The translations under genes and the position numbers were made by a program. The notes beneath the pieces are model-generated. The model did no database searches, was not told where the DNA came from, and saw only the letters and a program-made list of their open reading frames with translations. A stretch of 15,854 nt of DNA from Clostridia bacterium. Lineage in GTDB: Bacteria > Bacillota > Clostridia > UMGS1883. This document shows, in pieces, positions 8,034-15,854 of this stretch. The first letter of the stretch is position 1, and the number at the start of each line of letters is the position of its first letter. Where the stretch lies: the NCBI GenBank assembly GCA_021202495.1, contig JAJQCX010000152.1:7641-23494 (forward strand), given 5' to 3'.

Positions 8034-11000
8034 TCAATCAATGTTTTCGACAGCGATTTGCAGATTGAAATAATCCCGCTTATCCGTCTGTATCAATATC
8101 GTGTACCATCCCTCTTTGGGTACAGTGTAGGTAAATTCGCCGGTTCCGTTGCCGTTTTCGTCAAGAGTTTGCTCAATTACCGTGCCTTGACTCTTCATCT
8201 TGCCCATCGACCATGTTCCGTAGGCAACCTTTGCGTATGCAATGCCCGAGAAGTTTTTGAGCGTCAGCGTCAGAGTGTCCTCACCCTTTACGTAGCTGCG
8301 GTTCGCGCTGTCGGGCAGATCGCCGTTTACAAGCACAATCGTGTCCGTCAGTCCCACAAGTCTCACCATCATCTTAGCCTGTGTGGTGTTGTTCGCGTCG
8401 TCTGTGACTGTGTAAGTTATCGTGTAGGGCTTCGTTCGATCGTATGTGTTATTCGTAATTTTCGTCGGATCAAAGTCGCCGTAGTCTATTGTAACCTTCT
8501 CTGTCAAATCGGTTATCGTGTCTCTGAATACGTCGTATGCCGTAAAGCATTTGTCAATCATGTCTCTACTGTAGGGCGTATTCATCTGTTCGTTTTCGTA
8601 GAAGATAAGCTCCGTTTGCTCAAGCTCTATCACGGGAGCCGTTTTGTCGATAACCTCAACGTCAAAGCCGTAGCTTGTCGTCGTGCCGTTGGGCTTCTTA
8701 AAGTTAAACATGTATGTTCCGTTGGAGTCATATGTCACGGTGTGCTCCGTTGTGCTTTCATAGTCCGTCTTTCCCGCAATTGTTGCCTCAACGTCGGTCA
8801 CAATCGTTACGTTTACATCGTACTTCGTTATCGGGTTGTCGTCGTCAACGTAAATTCTGTAGCCGTCCTCGTCGTCGGGCGTCCATTCATTGTTCACAAC
8901 CTGCATCGTTTCCCATTCGCCGCTGTCGTTGAGCTTGTCGTAATTGTATGTCCACAGCACCTGAGTCACAACCGGAGCCGACGTGTCTATTCCCTCAATC
9001 TTAACTGTCAGGTAGGATGTCGTTCCCTCGTCGTCATACGCCGCGAATGTGTATTCGCCGTTTTTCACAAACGTGTATTTTGCGTCAACTACGTTTCCGT
9101 CCTCGTCAACCGACTGCACTCTCTGTGCGTTGCCCGCGTAATATACTGTTATGTCGGTCAGCTCGCGCTCTTGGTCAATCGGAACGCCGTTGTCGTCAGT
9201 TGCCTTTATGAACGTCACGGCAACCGACTGGCAGTCGTCCGCAACCTCGCATACCGCTTCAAGAGACGGCGGGATTGTGTAAATCCAGCTCACGCCCACG
9301 GTTCCGAAGCCCTCGTTTCCGTAAGCATCCTCAAATGTCACGGTCAGCGTTCCGTTTTCGTAAAATTCAATGACAGAGGTCGAGTAATTTACTCTGTAGT
9401 CAAAATCATCCTGCACCGGTGTCACGCTCTTGAGTGTCACGTTCGACTTTGTGTATGTTATCGCCGCCGTTACCGAGGATGCCGTCAGCTTCTGCGTACT
9501 GTAGCTTACCTTTGCAATCTCCGGCGCTTCGGTGTCAATCGACGATACCGAGAATACCTTTCTTTCAACGTTTCCTACCTTGTCGGTCAAGGTTATTGTG
9601 TATGTGCCCGAAGTTGTGAGGTTTTTATTATATGTATAAACTCCGTCCTCATCTATGCTCGTTTCGGTCAAGGTTTCCTCAATTCCGCCGTGCGTCAGCG
9701 TCACGCTGCCAACGCCGCTCTGCGCATCATACGCCGTTATCGTCAGCGGGGCGGAGTTGTCGGAGGCTCTGCTCCCCAGGGTGTATGTTATCGTTCCCGG
9801 CGTTTCGTCAAAGCGTGTCAGCTCCGCGGTGACGTTGAGAACATAGCCGTATCGGTCTTTCAGCTTGAAGGTGTAGCTGTTTTGCATAATGTCAAGCTCT
9901 TTTTCCCATTCGCCGCCGTTGTTGTAAACGTAAAGTTCACGGTAATTTCCCGAATCCGTCGGCGTTATAACCGCCTTGCCCTTCTTAAAATACGTCGTGT
10001 CGTCGCCGTCGGGAACAAGCTGCCAGTCGCCGTTGTTGTCAAGATAGTAATATGTCAGCGTGTATTCATCCTCCGAGAGGGGTGTACGCATGATATTGTC
10101 CACATATATGCCCTCTGACCACAGCCAGCCTTCAATGCCGAGCGTGTTGTAGGGATTTACGTTAAAATACGAGTTATTGTGTATCGTCATGCGCAGCCTC
10201 TTCACACTGCGTATATCGGTGTCGGAATAAAGCTCAAGGTCTACGAGCTCGCTTGTGTATGTGTAGGGATTTGCGTAGTAGTCGATTGCGTTTCCGTCCT
10301 CATCCGTGAGCAGAATTGTCAGCTCGATTTCTTCCCACGTCTCGCTGTTATAGCCCGAGATTTCTATGCAATCCAAGCCAGTCTGAGGGTCGCTCATGTA
10401 AACGTCAACCACAACGTCGTCATGCGTGTAGGCTGCCCCCTCGTCATTGTATGGGTCGTTCGACTGCGGGTTGTATACCGCAGTTACCACAGGTTCGCTG
10501 CTGTCAACCTTCTCGACCAATATGTCCGCAATGTCCCAGTCGCTTGCGCCGTATTGGTATCTTTCCTCCGTTGTTACGTAAATCTGCATGCTTCTGACAT
10601 CGGCATCGTACCAATCGATGGAATATACCATCTTCGTGTAGCCGTAAGCACCTTCCTCTGACATATCGCGTTTAAACGTCATTCCGCTGTATTCGGCGCT
10701 GTCGTCCCAATCGCCCGAAAACGGCATCAGATATGTCTCCGTTCCGTCCGCAAGCGGCACTGCCTCTATGGAAATCATCGGACTCATTTCGCAGTAGCCG
10801 TCCACATCATCGGGATATGTCCAATTGCTGTACCCGGCTATGTATTCATCGTCCGCAACTTCAATAATTTCACTGCTTATCAGATCACCGCGTCCCCATG
10901 CGTATGTTTCGACATAATTGAACCTTGTCACTATCGGCTCTGTGAGGTCGTTTCCGAACGTAACGTCGTCGTCTGTCACGTTGAGTGTCACCGCGTATGA

Positions 11001-14000
11001 GCGTCCCAAATCGTCAACTACATAGAATGTTAATTCTCCCGATTCGGTTATCACAAGCGAATATTCTTCGTAGAAGTAGTCCGCGTAGCTTTCCGCAAGC
11101 TGTAAATTCGCTTCCTCCACGCTGTCCGCGTCGCCCGCCGTATCAACGACAAATTCACTCGGCATAATGTAAATCGGAACATTGCTTGTCACCTTTGCCA
11201 GCGCTTTCGTTCCCGCCGCCTTCGGCGAAACGCTCTCAAGCGTGAGCACGGGCTCCGCATTGACGATTGTGAATTTTTCGTCAAATACCGTGTCGCTTGT
11301 GTTACCGAGCGTGTCCTCGGCGCGCACACCTATGTAATAGTCGCCGTCATTTCCCGCAAGCTTAATATAGTATTCCGCCGTCACCTCGTTGTCAACGAGC
11401 GTCTTGACCTCGGAATATACAGAATAGGTTACCATGTCGCTGTAATCGCCGAAGTACTTGTTGTCTATCGTTCCTTCCTCAATCGCGTCCGCAAGCTCAT
11501 CTGCCGGTATCACCGCCACGCGGAACGAGCCGCGCATCATGTCGGACACCTTAACTGTTGCCTCCGCGTCCGTTCTTTCTCCGCTCTGAGTGTAGTCAAA
11601 GTTCGTCATTTCCGCAACAGGCGCTTCGCGGTCAATGCGCTCAACCTTCACGGGTATCGTTATTGTGTTGCCCACTTTGTCCTTCACGGTAATCGTGCTG
11701 TCGGTGTTATCCGTCACTGTCACCGTGTAAACCGCGGTGTATTCCACAAATTCATTTGTGTTCTCTGTGTTTCCCGTGTCGGTTTCTTCCTCGGTCGCTT
11801 CTTCGTCGTAATATTCTCTTTCGACAAGCTCCAGCGCTACCGCGTCGTCGCTCGCCTCAACCGTAAAGTCCGTCGAATATTTGTCATAGAGCTTCAGCTT
11901 TCCGACAATGTTGCCAACAGTGTATTCGTCCTCAAGCGTAAGGCTGTAGCTTGGAGCTGTTTCGTCGAGGTAAATTGTAAAGCTTCCTCTTCCGATGCGA
12001 ACCGCTTCGTTTCCGAGCGTTTCCACATCGTCGTTGGGGTAGACGCTTCTTCCTGCCGTGACGATAATCGTTTCAATCGTCACAATGTTTTCTCCCTCAA
12101 CGAGCTCCGTCGGGTTTGTGATTGTAAATGTTCCCTTAAATTCGCTTGTCACTTCCTCCGCCGTCAGCTCACCCAAGAAGTTCCACACTCCGGGGTTTGT
12201 GCTGCTGCCGTCGGTTATTCTGTAATACGCGTACTGCTTTTCGTTTATCTCAAGCATCACAAGCTCGGGATTGACGAATGCTTCGCTCACGCTTACCGTA
12301 ACGGTGTATTCTCCGTCCTTCATCACAAGCGGGGCATTGTTCACGCCGTAAACCGCGTCAGCCTCCGCCGTAACCTCTACCGTCGGCGCTTCTTTTCTTA
12401 TGTGTATAAGGCTGCTCTCGGATTCACTTTCGTTGCCGTTTTCGTCAACCGCGTACACCTTCGGCTTATATGCGCCCGACACAATTCCATCTTCCGGTCC
12501 GAACAGCAGGTTTTCGTTTATGGAGTACTTTCCGTTCGAGTCCGCGTCTATCAGCGAAATCTCTTCGCCTACCTCTGTGCCGTCGGCTCTGTAGAACTGC
12601 GCCGTCGCCTCGCTTATTATCGCGTTGTCGCTAATCGCAATGTTTAAACCGTGATTGGACATATATTTGCCTGCATCGGAATCCGTTATCGTTATCGTCG
12701 GCGCGCTGTTGTCAAAGAAGAATGCCGCCTTCGCGCTCGTCGACACGCCTGATACGCTTGCCGTCACCGTGTATTCAAAATAGTAATATCCGTCCCATGC
12801 GTCGTCCGTGCCCCACGCGTCGCTTGCGGTAACGGAACCGGTGTATTCTTGGCTCTCGGTTACCGGGTTTTGGTTTTGGTCAAGCCACCTGTAGCTCACG
12901 CTTGTGCCCGCAGAGCTGTCAAGCGTTATTTCATAATCCTTTTGATTATCTATTTCTGTCCAATCTATCGTGCAGTCAAGGCTCACGTTGCTGAGACTTA
13001 TGGGCTTAGAGACTGTCGAAGTCGTGTTGCCGCAGCTGTCAACCGCAAGGTAATAGATTGTTCCTTCAAATTCCTCGCCCGGGTCAAGCGTTATCACCGC
13101 CGCGCCGTCAGTCGTTTCAGCGTAGTTATCCGTCTGGTTGAGGAATACCCACTGATCGTAGTATGTCGACATTACGCCGGTTGTCTCGTCTATGCCCGCC
13201 GTTGCGCCGATTGTGTAGTCGCTCGCGGGACCGTTTCCAACAGTATCAATATAATAATAAACCTTTCCCGTAAGCGACAGGTCGGTTACACCGAATATAT
13301 ATTCCTGAGAGAGCTTGCCGTCAACCGCAACCTCCGGGCTTGAAATGTTCATCTTTACAACCGGAGGCTTGTTGTCAAGCCAAACGTCTTCCACTTCGTG
13401 GGTGACAACGTTGTTCGCTCTGTCCTTGCCCGTTATTTGCAGTATGTATTTTCCCTCTTCCGCGTTCGCCAGCGCAACCGTCAGCTCCTTTGCGTCTCCG
13501 CCCGACGCCGCAAGCGCCGTTTGCGATGTGTCGCCCGTACCTGCCGTGCCGTCGTTTAATATGTAGCTGTAGCCGGCGTAATAATTAGTGTTAACAATGT
13601 TACCTTCAGCGTCGGTAATGAGCTTTTTCAGAGAATATGAAAACTGCGGCTGTGAGAAAATGCCCGCGTCGGTGCTGTATATTCCGCTGCCGTCCGAGTT
13701 CGTGCCGGAGATGTATGAAACATCGTATCTGTTGTAGAGCGTTTCGCTTGTTGTGACCGAAACCGTCAAGCTGTTCGTCCATTCGCCGAATTTTCCACCG
13801 TCCGCTGTTTCCGAAACCTCAACCGTCGGGGTTACTCTGTCAAGCTTATATTCCTCGCTGAAAACTGAAATATCTCCGACGTTCCCCAATCCGTCGTCGC
13901 TGCCGCCCGTCTCGGGCGTCTCACTCGGGTTGTAAAGATAAAAGTCCAGCGAACCACCTTTCGATGTCAGAGGAACGCTTATTCTAGCCCTCTTTAATAT

Positions 14001-15386
14001 GAAGGTAAAGCCCACGTCGCCCGAGTCGCAGTCGCCGGGGAGCATAAAGTAAAATGTCGCGATTCCGTTCTCGTCTATCGTTACGCTGTCCTGCCCGAAC
14101 GGTTCCACATACAGATCCTCGTCCGATCCGAGCTGCAGCCTCGCGTATTCAAATTCCAGCTTTCTGCCCGCTACCGAGTAAAGCACCGAAGATGTACCGG
14201 AAGAATTGACGTTAAGATTGATGTGGTCGTTGTTTGTCTTATTTATCAGAATCGGCACCCTTACCTCAATCAATCCGTTTGTCCCGGCTTTGTAGTAATA
14301 ATTATTAACCTCAGCCGGCTTTGAATAGGTCGACGGGTACTGCGGTTCGCCTATCGTGAACGCGCCTCTTATTATTGTATAAGTTGCCGTAAGGGTTCGC
14401 GTTGTGTAATCTTTATTCAGTCTGCCGTATGGTATCGTCACCGTTGACGTTATTGTTATTTTGTTTATCTGGTTTTCATTCATAAACTGCAGCAGCTTCG
14501 CCCTGTCAACCTCAAAGCCCAAGCTGGTTGTCTTGTAAACCTCCATCCCTGCGCCGTCTTCAAGAGACTGTAAATTAAATGTCTCTGTGGATTTTCCGTC
14601 GACGGAGGTTGCGCCGTAAGCTGTCGCCTCAATGCTGACTTGCGGAGAGTTGGAATAATCAAAGATGTTATAGGTGTAATTGCCTTGCATATACTGGTCG
14701 TTTATTTCGCCGTCCCATATTGCGACAATGTATCCATACTCGCCTGTCATGTTAAGCACGTTTGTGCCCGATAAGTTTGTCAGCCAATCGTCGAGCGAAT
14801 CGTTAAGGACGCTTCCGAAGTCAACCGCCATTGTAACGCTTAACGGGTGACCGCTAACCTTTACCATCTTGGTAACAAAAAGGAATACTGTCTGCTCCTC
14901 GTATTTTTGCTTGCCGCCGATCCATCCGGCAAGGGCTGAGCCCTCGTCTTTCGAAATCAATGTCATTTCCTTTGCCGCGTGAGACCCGAACTTTGCGCTG
15001 TTCGGTTCCACCTTCACTTCGACATACTGTATGCACAGCGCATTGTCCGTGCCGCACGATATGCCCATAGTGTAAAAGTCCCACGGCGCATAATCGCTGT
15101 ACACGGATTGTGTAATTGAAGAGTTTCTGGAAACACTTTCGGTGAAAGTAAATATGTCTACTTCATTTACAGATGATACCGTGCCGTTGCTGTCATATGT
15201 GGCAATGCCTCCTATAAACTTAATGGTGTCGCCGCTTCCCGCGTTATTTACGTCCTGCGTCGCAATCGTCACGGTGTATTTCCAAGCACTGCTGTTTTCA
15301 TCGGCAAAGCTCACTCCTGCCGGCAAAAACGCCGCAATCATCACCGCGCATAACATAAACGCCGATAGCCTCTTCATCTTTTTCAT
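8034..15386 (-). CDS. Giant secreted multi-Ig-domain surface protein, 2450 residues
   Basis: Complete gene, ATG to TGA. Residues 1-28 are a Sec signal peptide (MKKMKR, hydrophobic core, cleavage after V-S-F-A). Residues about 36-126 resemble a PLAT/LH2 beta-sandwich (YTVTIATQDVNNAGSGD start). Residues about 127-500 are beta-rich and unassigned. From about 510 to 2340 runs a chain of roughly a dozen bacterial Ig-like domains. Their boundaries show D-x-x-x-P-x-V style starts near residues 515, 670, 895, 1000, 1145, 1253, 1483, 1626, 1948, 2133 and 2243, and several end in G-x-Y-x-x-x-x-x-D-x-x-G-N motifs. The domain starting near 2243 resembles DUF5011 (YTITYTVTDDANNT). The last 105 residues form a further beta domain. 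The protein is very acidic, as many secreted proteins are. I see no LPXTG, SLH, LysM or C-terminal membrane segment. Likely an adhesin or extracellular matrix component; the ligand is unknown. Confidence 0.85.
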   Translation of the reverse strand: MKKMKRLSAFMLCAVMIAAFLPAGVSFADENSSAWKYTVTIATQDVNNAGSGDTIKFIGGIATYDSNGTVSSVNEVDIFTFTESVSRNSSITQSVYSDYAPWDFYTMGISCGTDNALCIQYVEVKVEPNSAKFGSHAAKEMTLISKDEGSALAGWIGGKQKYEEQTVFLFVTKMVKVSGHPLSVTMAVDFGSVLNDSLDDWLTNLSGTNVLNMTGEYGYIVAIWDGEINDQYMQGNYTYNIFDYSNSPQVSIEATAYGATSVDGKSTETFNLQSLEDGAGMEVYKTTSLGFEVDRAKLLQFMNENQINKITITSTVTIPYGRLNKDYTTRTLTATYTIIRGAFTIGEPQYPSTYSKPAEVNNYYYKAGTNGLIEVRVPILINKTNNDHINLNVNSSGTSSVLYSVAGRKLEFEYARLQLGSDEDLYVEPFGQDSVTIDENGIATFYFMLPGDCDSGDVGFTFILKRARISVPLTSKGGSLDFYLYNPSETPETGGSDDGLGNVGDISVFSEEYKLDRVTPTVEVSETADGGKFGEWTNSLTVSVTTSETLYNRYDVSYISGTNSDGSGIYSTDAGIFSQPQFSYSLKKLITDAEGNIVNTNYYAGYSYILNDGTAGTGDTSQTALAASGGDAKELTVALANAEEGKYILQITGKDRANNVVTHEVEDVWLDNKPPVVKMNISSPEVAVDGKLSQEYIFGVTDLSLTGKVYYYIDTVGNGPASDYTIGATAGIDETTGVMSTYYDQWVFLNQTDNYAETTDGAAVITLDPGEEFEGTIYYLAVDSCGNTTSTVSKPISLSNVSLDCTIDWTEIDNQKDYEITLDSSAGTSVSYRWLDQNQNPVTESQEYTGSVTASDAWGTDDAWDGYYYFEYTVTASVSGVSTSAKAAFFFDNSAPTITITDSDAGKYMSNHGLNIAISDNAIISEATAQFYRADGTEVGEEISLIDADSNGKYSINENLLFGPEDGIVSGAYKPKVYAVDENGNESESESSLIHIRKEAPTVEVTAEADAVYGVNNAPLVMKDGEYTVTVSVSEAFVNPELVMLEINEKQYAYYRITDGSSTNPGVWNFLGELTAEEVTSEFKGTFTITNPTELVEGENIVTIETIIVTAGRSVYPNDDVETLGNEAVRIGRGSFTIYLDETAPSYSLTLEDEYTVGNIVGKLKLYDKYSTDFTVEASDDAVALELVEREYYDEEATEEETDTGNTENTNEFVEYTAVYTVTVTDNTDSTITVKDKVGNTITIPVKVERIDREAPVAEMTNFDYTQSGERTDAEATVKVSDMMRGSFRVAVIPADELADAIEEGTIDNKYFGDYSDMVTYSVYSEVKTLVDNEVTAEYYIKLAGNDGDYYIGVRAEDTLGNTSDTVFDEKFTIVNAEPVLTLESVSPKAAGTKALAKVTSNVPIYIMPSEFVVDTAGDADSVEEANLQLAESYADYFYEEYSLVITESGELTFYVVDDLGRSYAVTLNVTDDDVTFGNDLTEPIVTRFNYVETYAWGRGDLISSEIIEVADDEYIAGYSNWTYPDDVDGYCEMSPMISIEAVPLADGTETYLMPFSGDWDDSAEYSGMTFKRDMSEEGAYGYTKMVYSIDWYDADVRSMQIYVTTEERYQYGASDWDIADILVEKVDSSEPVVTAVYNPQSNDPYNDEGAAYTHDDVVVDVYMSDPQTGLDCIEISGYNSETWEEIELTILLTDEDGNAIDYYANPYTYTSELVDLELYSDTDIRSVKRLRMTIHNNSYFNVNPYNTLGIEGWLWSEGIYVDNIMRTPLSEDEYTLTYYYLDNNGDWQLVPDGDDTTYFKKGKAVITPTDSGNYRELYVYNNGGEWEKELDIMQNSYTFKLKDRYGYVLNVTAELTRFDETPGTITYTLGSRASDNSAPLTITAYDAQSGVGSVTLTHGGIEETLTETSIDEDGVYTYNKNLTTSGTYTITLTDKVGNVERKVFSVSSIDTEAPEIAKVSYSTQKLTASSVTAAITYTKSNVTLKSVTPVQDDFDYRVNYSTSVIEFYENGTLTVTFEDAYGNEGFGTVGVSWIYTIPPSLEAVCEVADDCQSVAVTFIKATDDNGVPIDQERELTDITVYYAGNAQRVQSVDEDGNVVDAKYTFVKNGEYTFAAYDDEGTTSYLTVKIEGIDTSAPVVTQVLWTYNYDKLNDSGEWETMQVVNNEWTPDDEDGYRIYVDDDNPITKYDVNVTIVTDVEATIAGKTDYESTTEHTVTYDSNGTYMFNFKKPNGTTTSYGFDVEVIDKTAPVIELEQTELIFYENEQMNTPYSRDMIDKCFTAYDVFRDTITDLTEKVTIDYGDFDPTKITNNTYDRTKPYTITYTVTDDANNTTQAKMMVRLVGLTDTIVLVNGDLPDSANRSYVKGEDTLTLTLKNFSGIAYAKVAYGTWSMGKMKSQGTVIEQTLDENGNGTGEFTYTVPKEGWYTILIQTDKRDYFNLQIAVENID
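8344..8670 (-). other. DUF5011-like Ig domain near the C-terminus of the giant protein
   Basis: Residues about 2240-2348. The segment opens with I-D-K-T-A-P-V-I-E-L, has a central T-A-Y-D-V-F-R-D segment followed by a V-T-I-D-Y-G-D-F-D strand, and closes with P-Y-T-I-T-Y-T-V-T-D-D-A-N-N-T. That order is typical of the DUF5011 / cadherin-like domain of bacterial surface proteins. It is the clearest single-domain match in this protein. Confidence 0.55.
15009..15281 (-). other. Possible PLAT/LH2-like domain at the mature N-terminus
   Basis: Residues 36-126 of the 2450-residue protein begin with Y-T-V-T-I-A-T...A-G-S-G-D. This resembles the first strands of PLAT/LH2 domains, which typically start Y-x-V-x-V-x-T-x-x-x-x-x-A-G-T-D. 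The segment ends with a G-I-x...I-Q-Y-V-E-V-K-V strand pattern, like the end of that fold. PLAT domains bind lipid or protein partners. The match is from memory and only at the ends, so it is tentative. Confidence 0.35.
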
Positions 15387-15388
15387 AA

Positions 15389-15441
15389 CTGCATTTCTCC
15401 TTAAAAATTATTTTTCTCAGCTTCCTTCTGCATTTCTTCTT
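15389..15441 (-). repeat. Short direct repeat copying the RBS region
   Basis: The 14-mers at 15389-15402 and 15428-15441 match at 13 of 14 positions. On the minus strand they read AAGGAGAAATGCAG and AAGAAGAAATGCAG. The copy nearer the gene contains the Shine-Dalgarno AAGGAGA for the giant protein; the other copy, beside the hairpin, has one base changed in the Shine-Dalgarno core. This is probably a small tandem duplication in the leader. A regulatory role is only a guess. Confidence 0.4.
15396..15402 (-). promoter_or_regulatory. Ribosome binding site of the 2450-residue gene
   Basis: The minus strand reads AAGGAGA, 9 nt before the ATG at 15384-15386. The following residues (MKKMKR plus a hydrophobic core) form a signal peptide, which supports this start. 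An ATG 8 nt upstream (15392-15394) is out of frame. Confidence 0.7.
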
Positions 15442-15443
15442 AT

Positions 15444-15466
15444 CAAATTCCGCACCGCGGAATTTG
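15444..15466 (-). repeat. Perfect 10-bp palindromic hairpin in the intergenic spacer
   Basis: The arms 15444-15453 and 15457-15466 are exact reverse complements (CAAATTCCGC / GCGGAATTTG) around a 3-nt loop. The transcript would form a stable hairpin between the Cys-rich gene and the 2450-residue gene. Neither side is followed by a run of T, so it is not a standard intrinsic terminator. It may be a REP-like or miniature palindromic element, or a structure that attenuates or protects the mRNA. A genome-wide copy count would separate these options. Confidence 0.6.
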
Positions 15467-15469
15467 TGC

Positions 15470-15490
15470 CTCAATTGCTAATTTCTAATT
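15470..15490 (-). repeat. Three tandem AATTAG-type heptamers at a gene end
   Basis: On the minus strand three consecutive 7-mers occur: AATTAGA (15484-15490), AATTAGC (15477-15483) and AATTGAG (15470-15476). They encode the last residues and stop codon of the Cys-rich gene and lead directly into the palindromic hairpin. This looks like the edge of a short intergenic repeat element rather than normal coding sequence, but with only three imperfect copies the call is modest. Confidence 0.45.
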
Positions 15491-15791
15491 CCTCACACTT
15501 CGCACCGTACGAATGCTCGCTTGTCTTTGTGCATATCCCAATCCACGATCTCTCTCCCGCTCTCCTGTAATAAACGCACGTTCCGCAGTCTCGGCATTCC
15601 TCGTCGTTTTCTCTTTTGCCGTGTTCACACGCGTCCTCTCCCGCAAACATTATCACGTTCCCCGCGGGCGTCAGGATTACGTTCTCCATCCACTCTCGAT
15701 AGTCTTCAATATAGATCCCCATCTTTTCATCATACCTCAACGGAACAACCAGTTCCATCCCGTCAATCTCGTATCTTCTGCACTCCGCCAT
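15471..15791 (-). CDS. Small cysteine-rich protein, probable metal binding, function unknown
   Basis: A 106-residue protein ending in TGA. It has no signal peptide or membrane segment, so it should be cytoplasmic. The N-terminal half (residues about 1-50) is an ordinary mixed segment with one Cys near the start (MAEC). The C-terminal half carries a cysteine cluster: an isolated Cys followed by E-H-G, then E-C-R-D-C-G-T-C, then G-I-C, then K-C near the end. The spacing suggests a zinc-binding knuckle or small ribbon. Short proteins of this style are common in Clostridia and their phages, but I do not recognise a named family. The start is supported by a strong AGGAGG site at 15798-15803, 6 nt before the ATG. 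The last four codons and the stop fall inside a tandem heptamer repeat, so the C-terminus may have been rewritten by that repeat. It lies upstream of the giant surface genes in the same direction; any functional link is unproven. Confidence 0.8.
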   Translation of the reverse strand: MAECRRYEIDGMELVVPLRYDEKMGIYIEDYREWMENVILTPAGNVIMFAGEDACEHGKRENDEECRDCGTCVYYRRAGERSWIGICTKTSEHSYGAKCEELEISN

Positions 15792-15797
15792 GACTAA

Positions 15798-15803
15798 CCT
15801 CCT
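15798..15803 (-). promoter_or_regulatory. Ribosome binding site of the Cys-rich gene
   Basis: The minus strand reads AGGAGG, 6 nt upstream of the ATG at 15789-15791. It is a full Shine-Dalgarno match and fixes the start. The stretch from here to the window edge at 15854 is AT-rich and may hold a promoter, but I could not assign convincing -35 and -10 boxes. Confidence 0.75.
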
Positions 15804-15854
15804 CTCTTAATAATGTATTCAAATCTAACATGATATTATTTTACGCTATTTTTT

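Noticed and set aside
8058..10118. Long plus-strand open frame (686 codons)
   Set aside because: It lies wholly antisense to the 2450-residue gene. The product is rich in V, R, C, Y and H with no domain logic, as expected from the complement of biased codons. No ribosome site.
15444..15466. Intrinsic terminator
   Set aside because: The stem is perfect, but no T-run follows on either strand.

Overview
This window appears to be a piece of a bacterial chromosome from a Gram-positive Bacillota, most likely an uncultured Clostridia-type organism. The reasons are strong AGGAGG-type ribosome binding sites, typical Gram-positive Sec signal peptides (KR, hydrophobic core, AxA-like cleavage site), and very long modular surface proteins built of bacterial Ig-like, FN3-like and Listeria-Bacteroides (InlB B / Flg_new-like) repeats. 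The genus cannot be fixed from the sequence. All genes I can support lie on the minus strand, so the window reads from high to low coordinates.

Layout in transcription order. (1) 15791-15471: a 106-residue cysteine-rich cytoplasmic protein, probably metal binding, function unknown. (2) 15470-15387: an 84-bp spacer. It has tandem AATTAG-type heptamers running into it, a perfect 10-bp palindromic hairpin, and a short direct repeat that duplicates the ribosome binding site region. (3) 15386-8034: a complete 2450-residue secreted protein with a signal peptide, a possible PLAT-like N-terminal domain and a long chain of Ig-like domains ending in a DUF5011-like domain. It has no visible anchor. (4) Only 16 bp later, 8017 to the left edge of the window: a second giant secreted protein whose signal peptide closely resembles that of its neighbour. 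Its reading frame contains a single amber codon (TAG at 6854-6856). I read every codon below it: the same frame stays open for all 2284 remaining codons to the window edge.

The second giant protein, read through the TAG, holds in order: a secreted beta domain, an interrupted NEW3-like beta-sandwich, further beta domains, an Asp/Ser/Thr linker, an unusual glycine/serine-rich alternating beta region, two FN3-like domains, Ig-like domains, a Big_2-like domain, and an array of seven InlB-type repeats. Each complete repeat ends in an EF-hand-like D-x-N-x-N-G-x-x-D-x-x-E loop. A second repeat type (H) is interspersed, giving the order RRR-HRR-HRR. The array runs off the window, so the C-terminus and any cell-wall anchor are not visible.

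The two giant genes are likely one transcription unit making cell-surface adhesin- or matrix-like proteins. The most notable point is the amber codon. It truncates the protein in the middle of a domain, is not followed by a new ribosome binding site, and has no frameshift or other decay beyond it. It could be a recent nonsense mutation, a phase- or strain-variable allele, amber suppression or readthrough, or an assembly error. The remaining long plus-strand open frames are antisense shadows of these genes.
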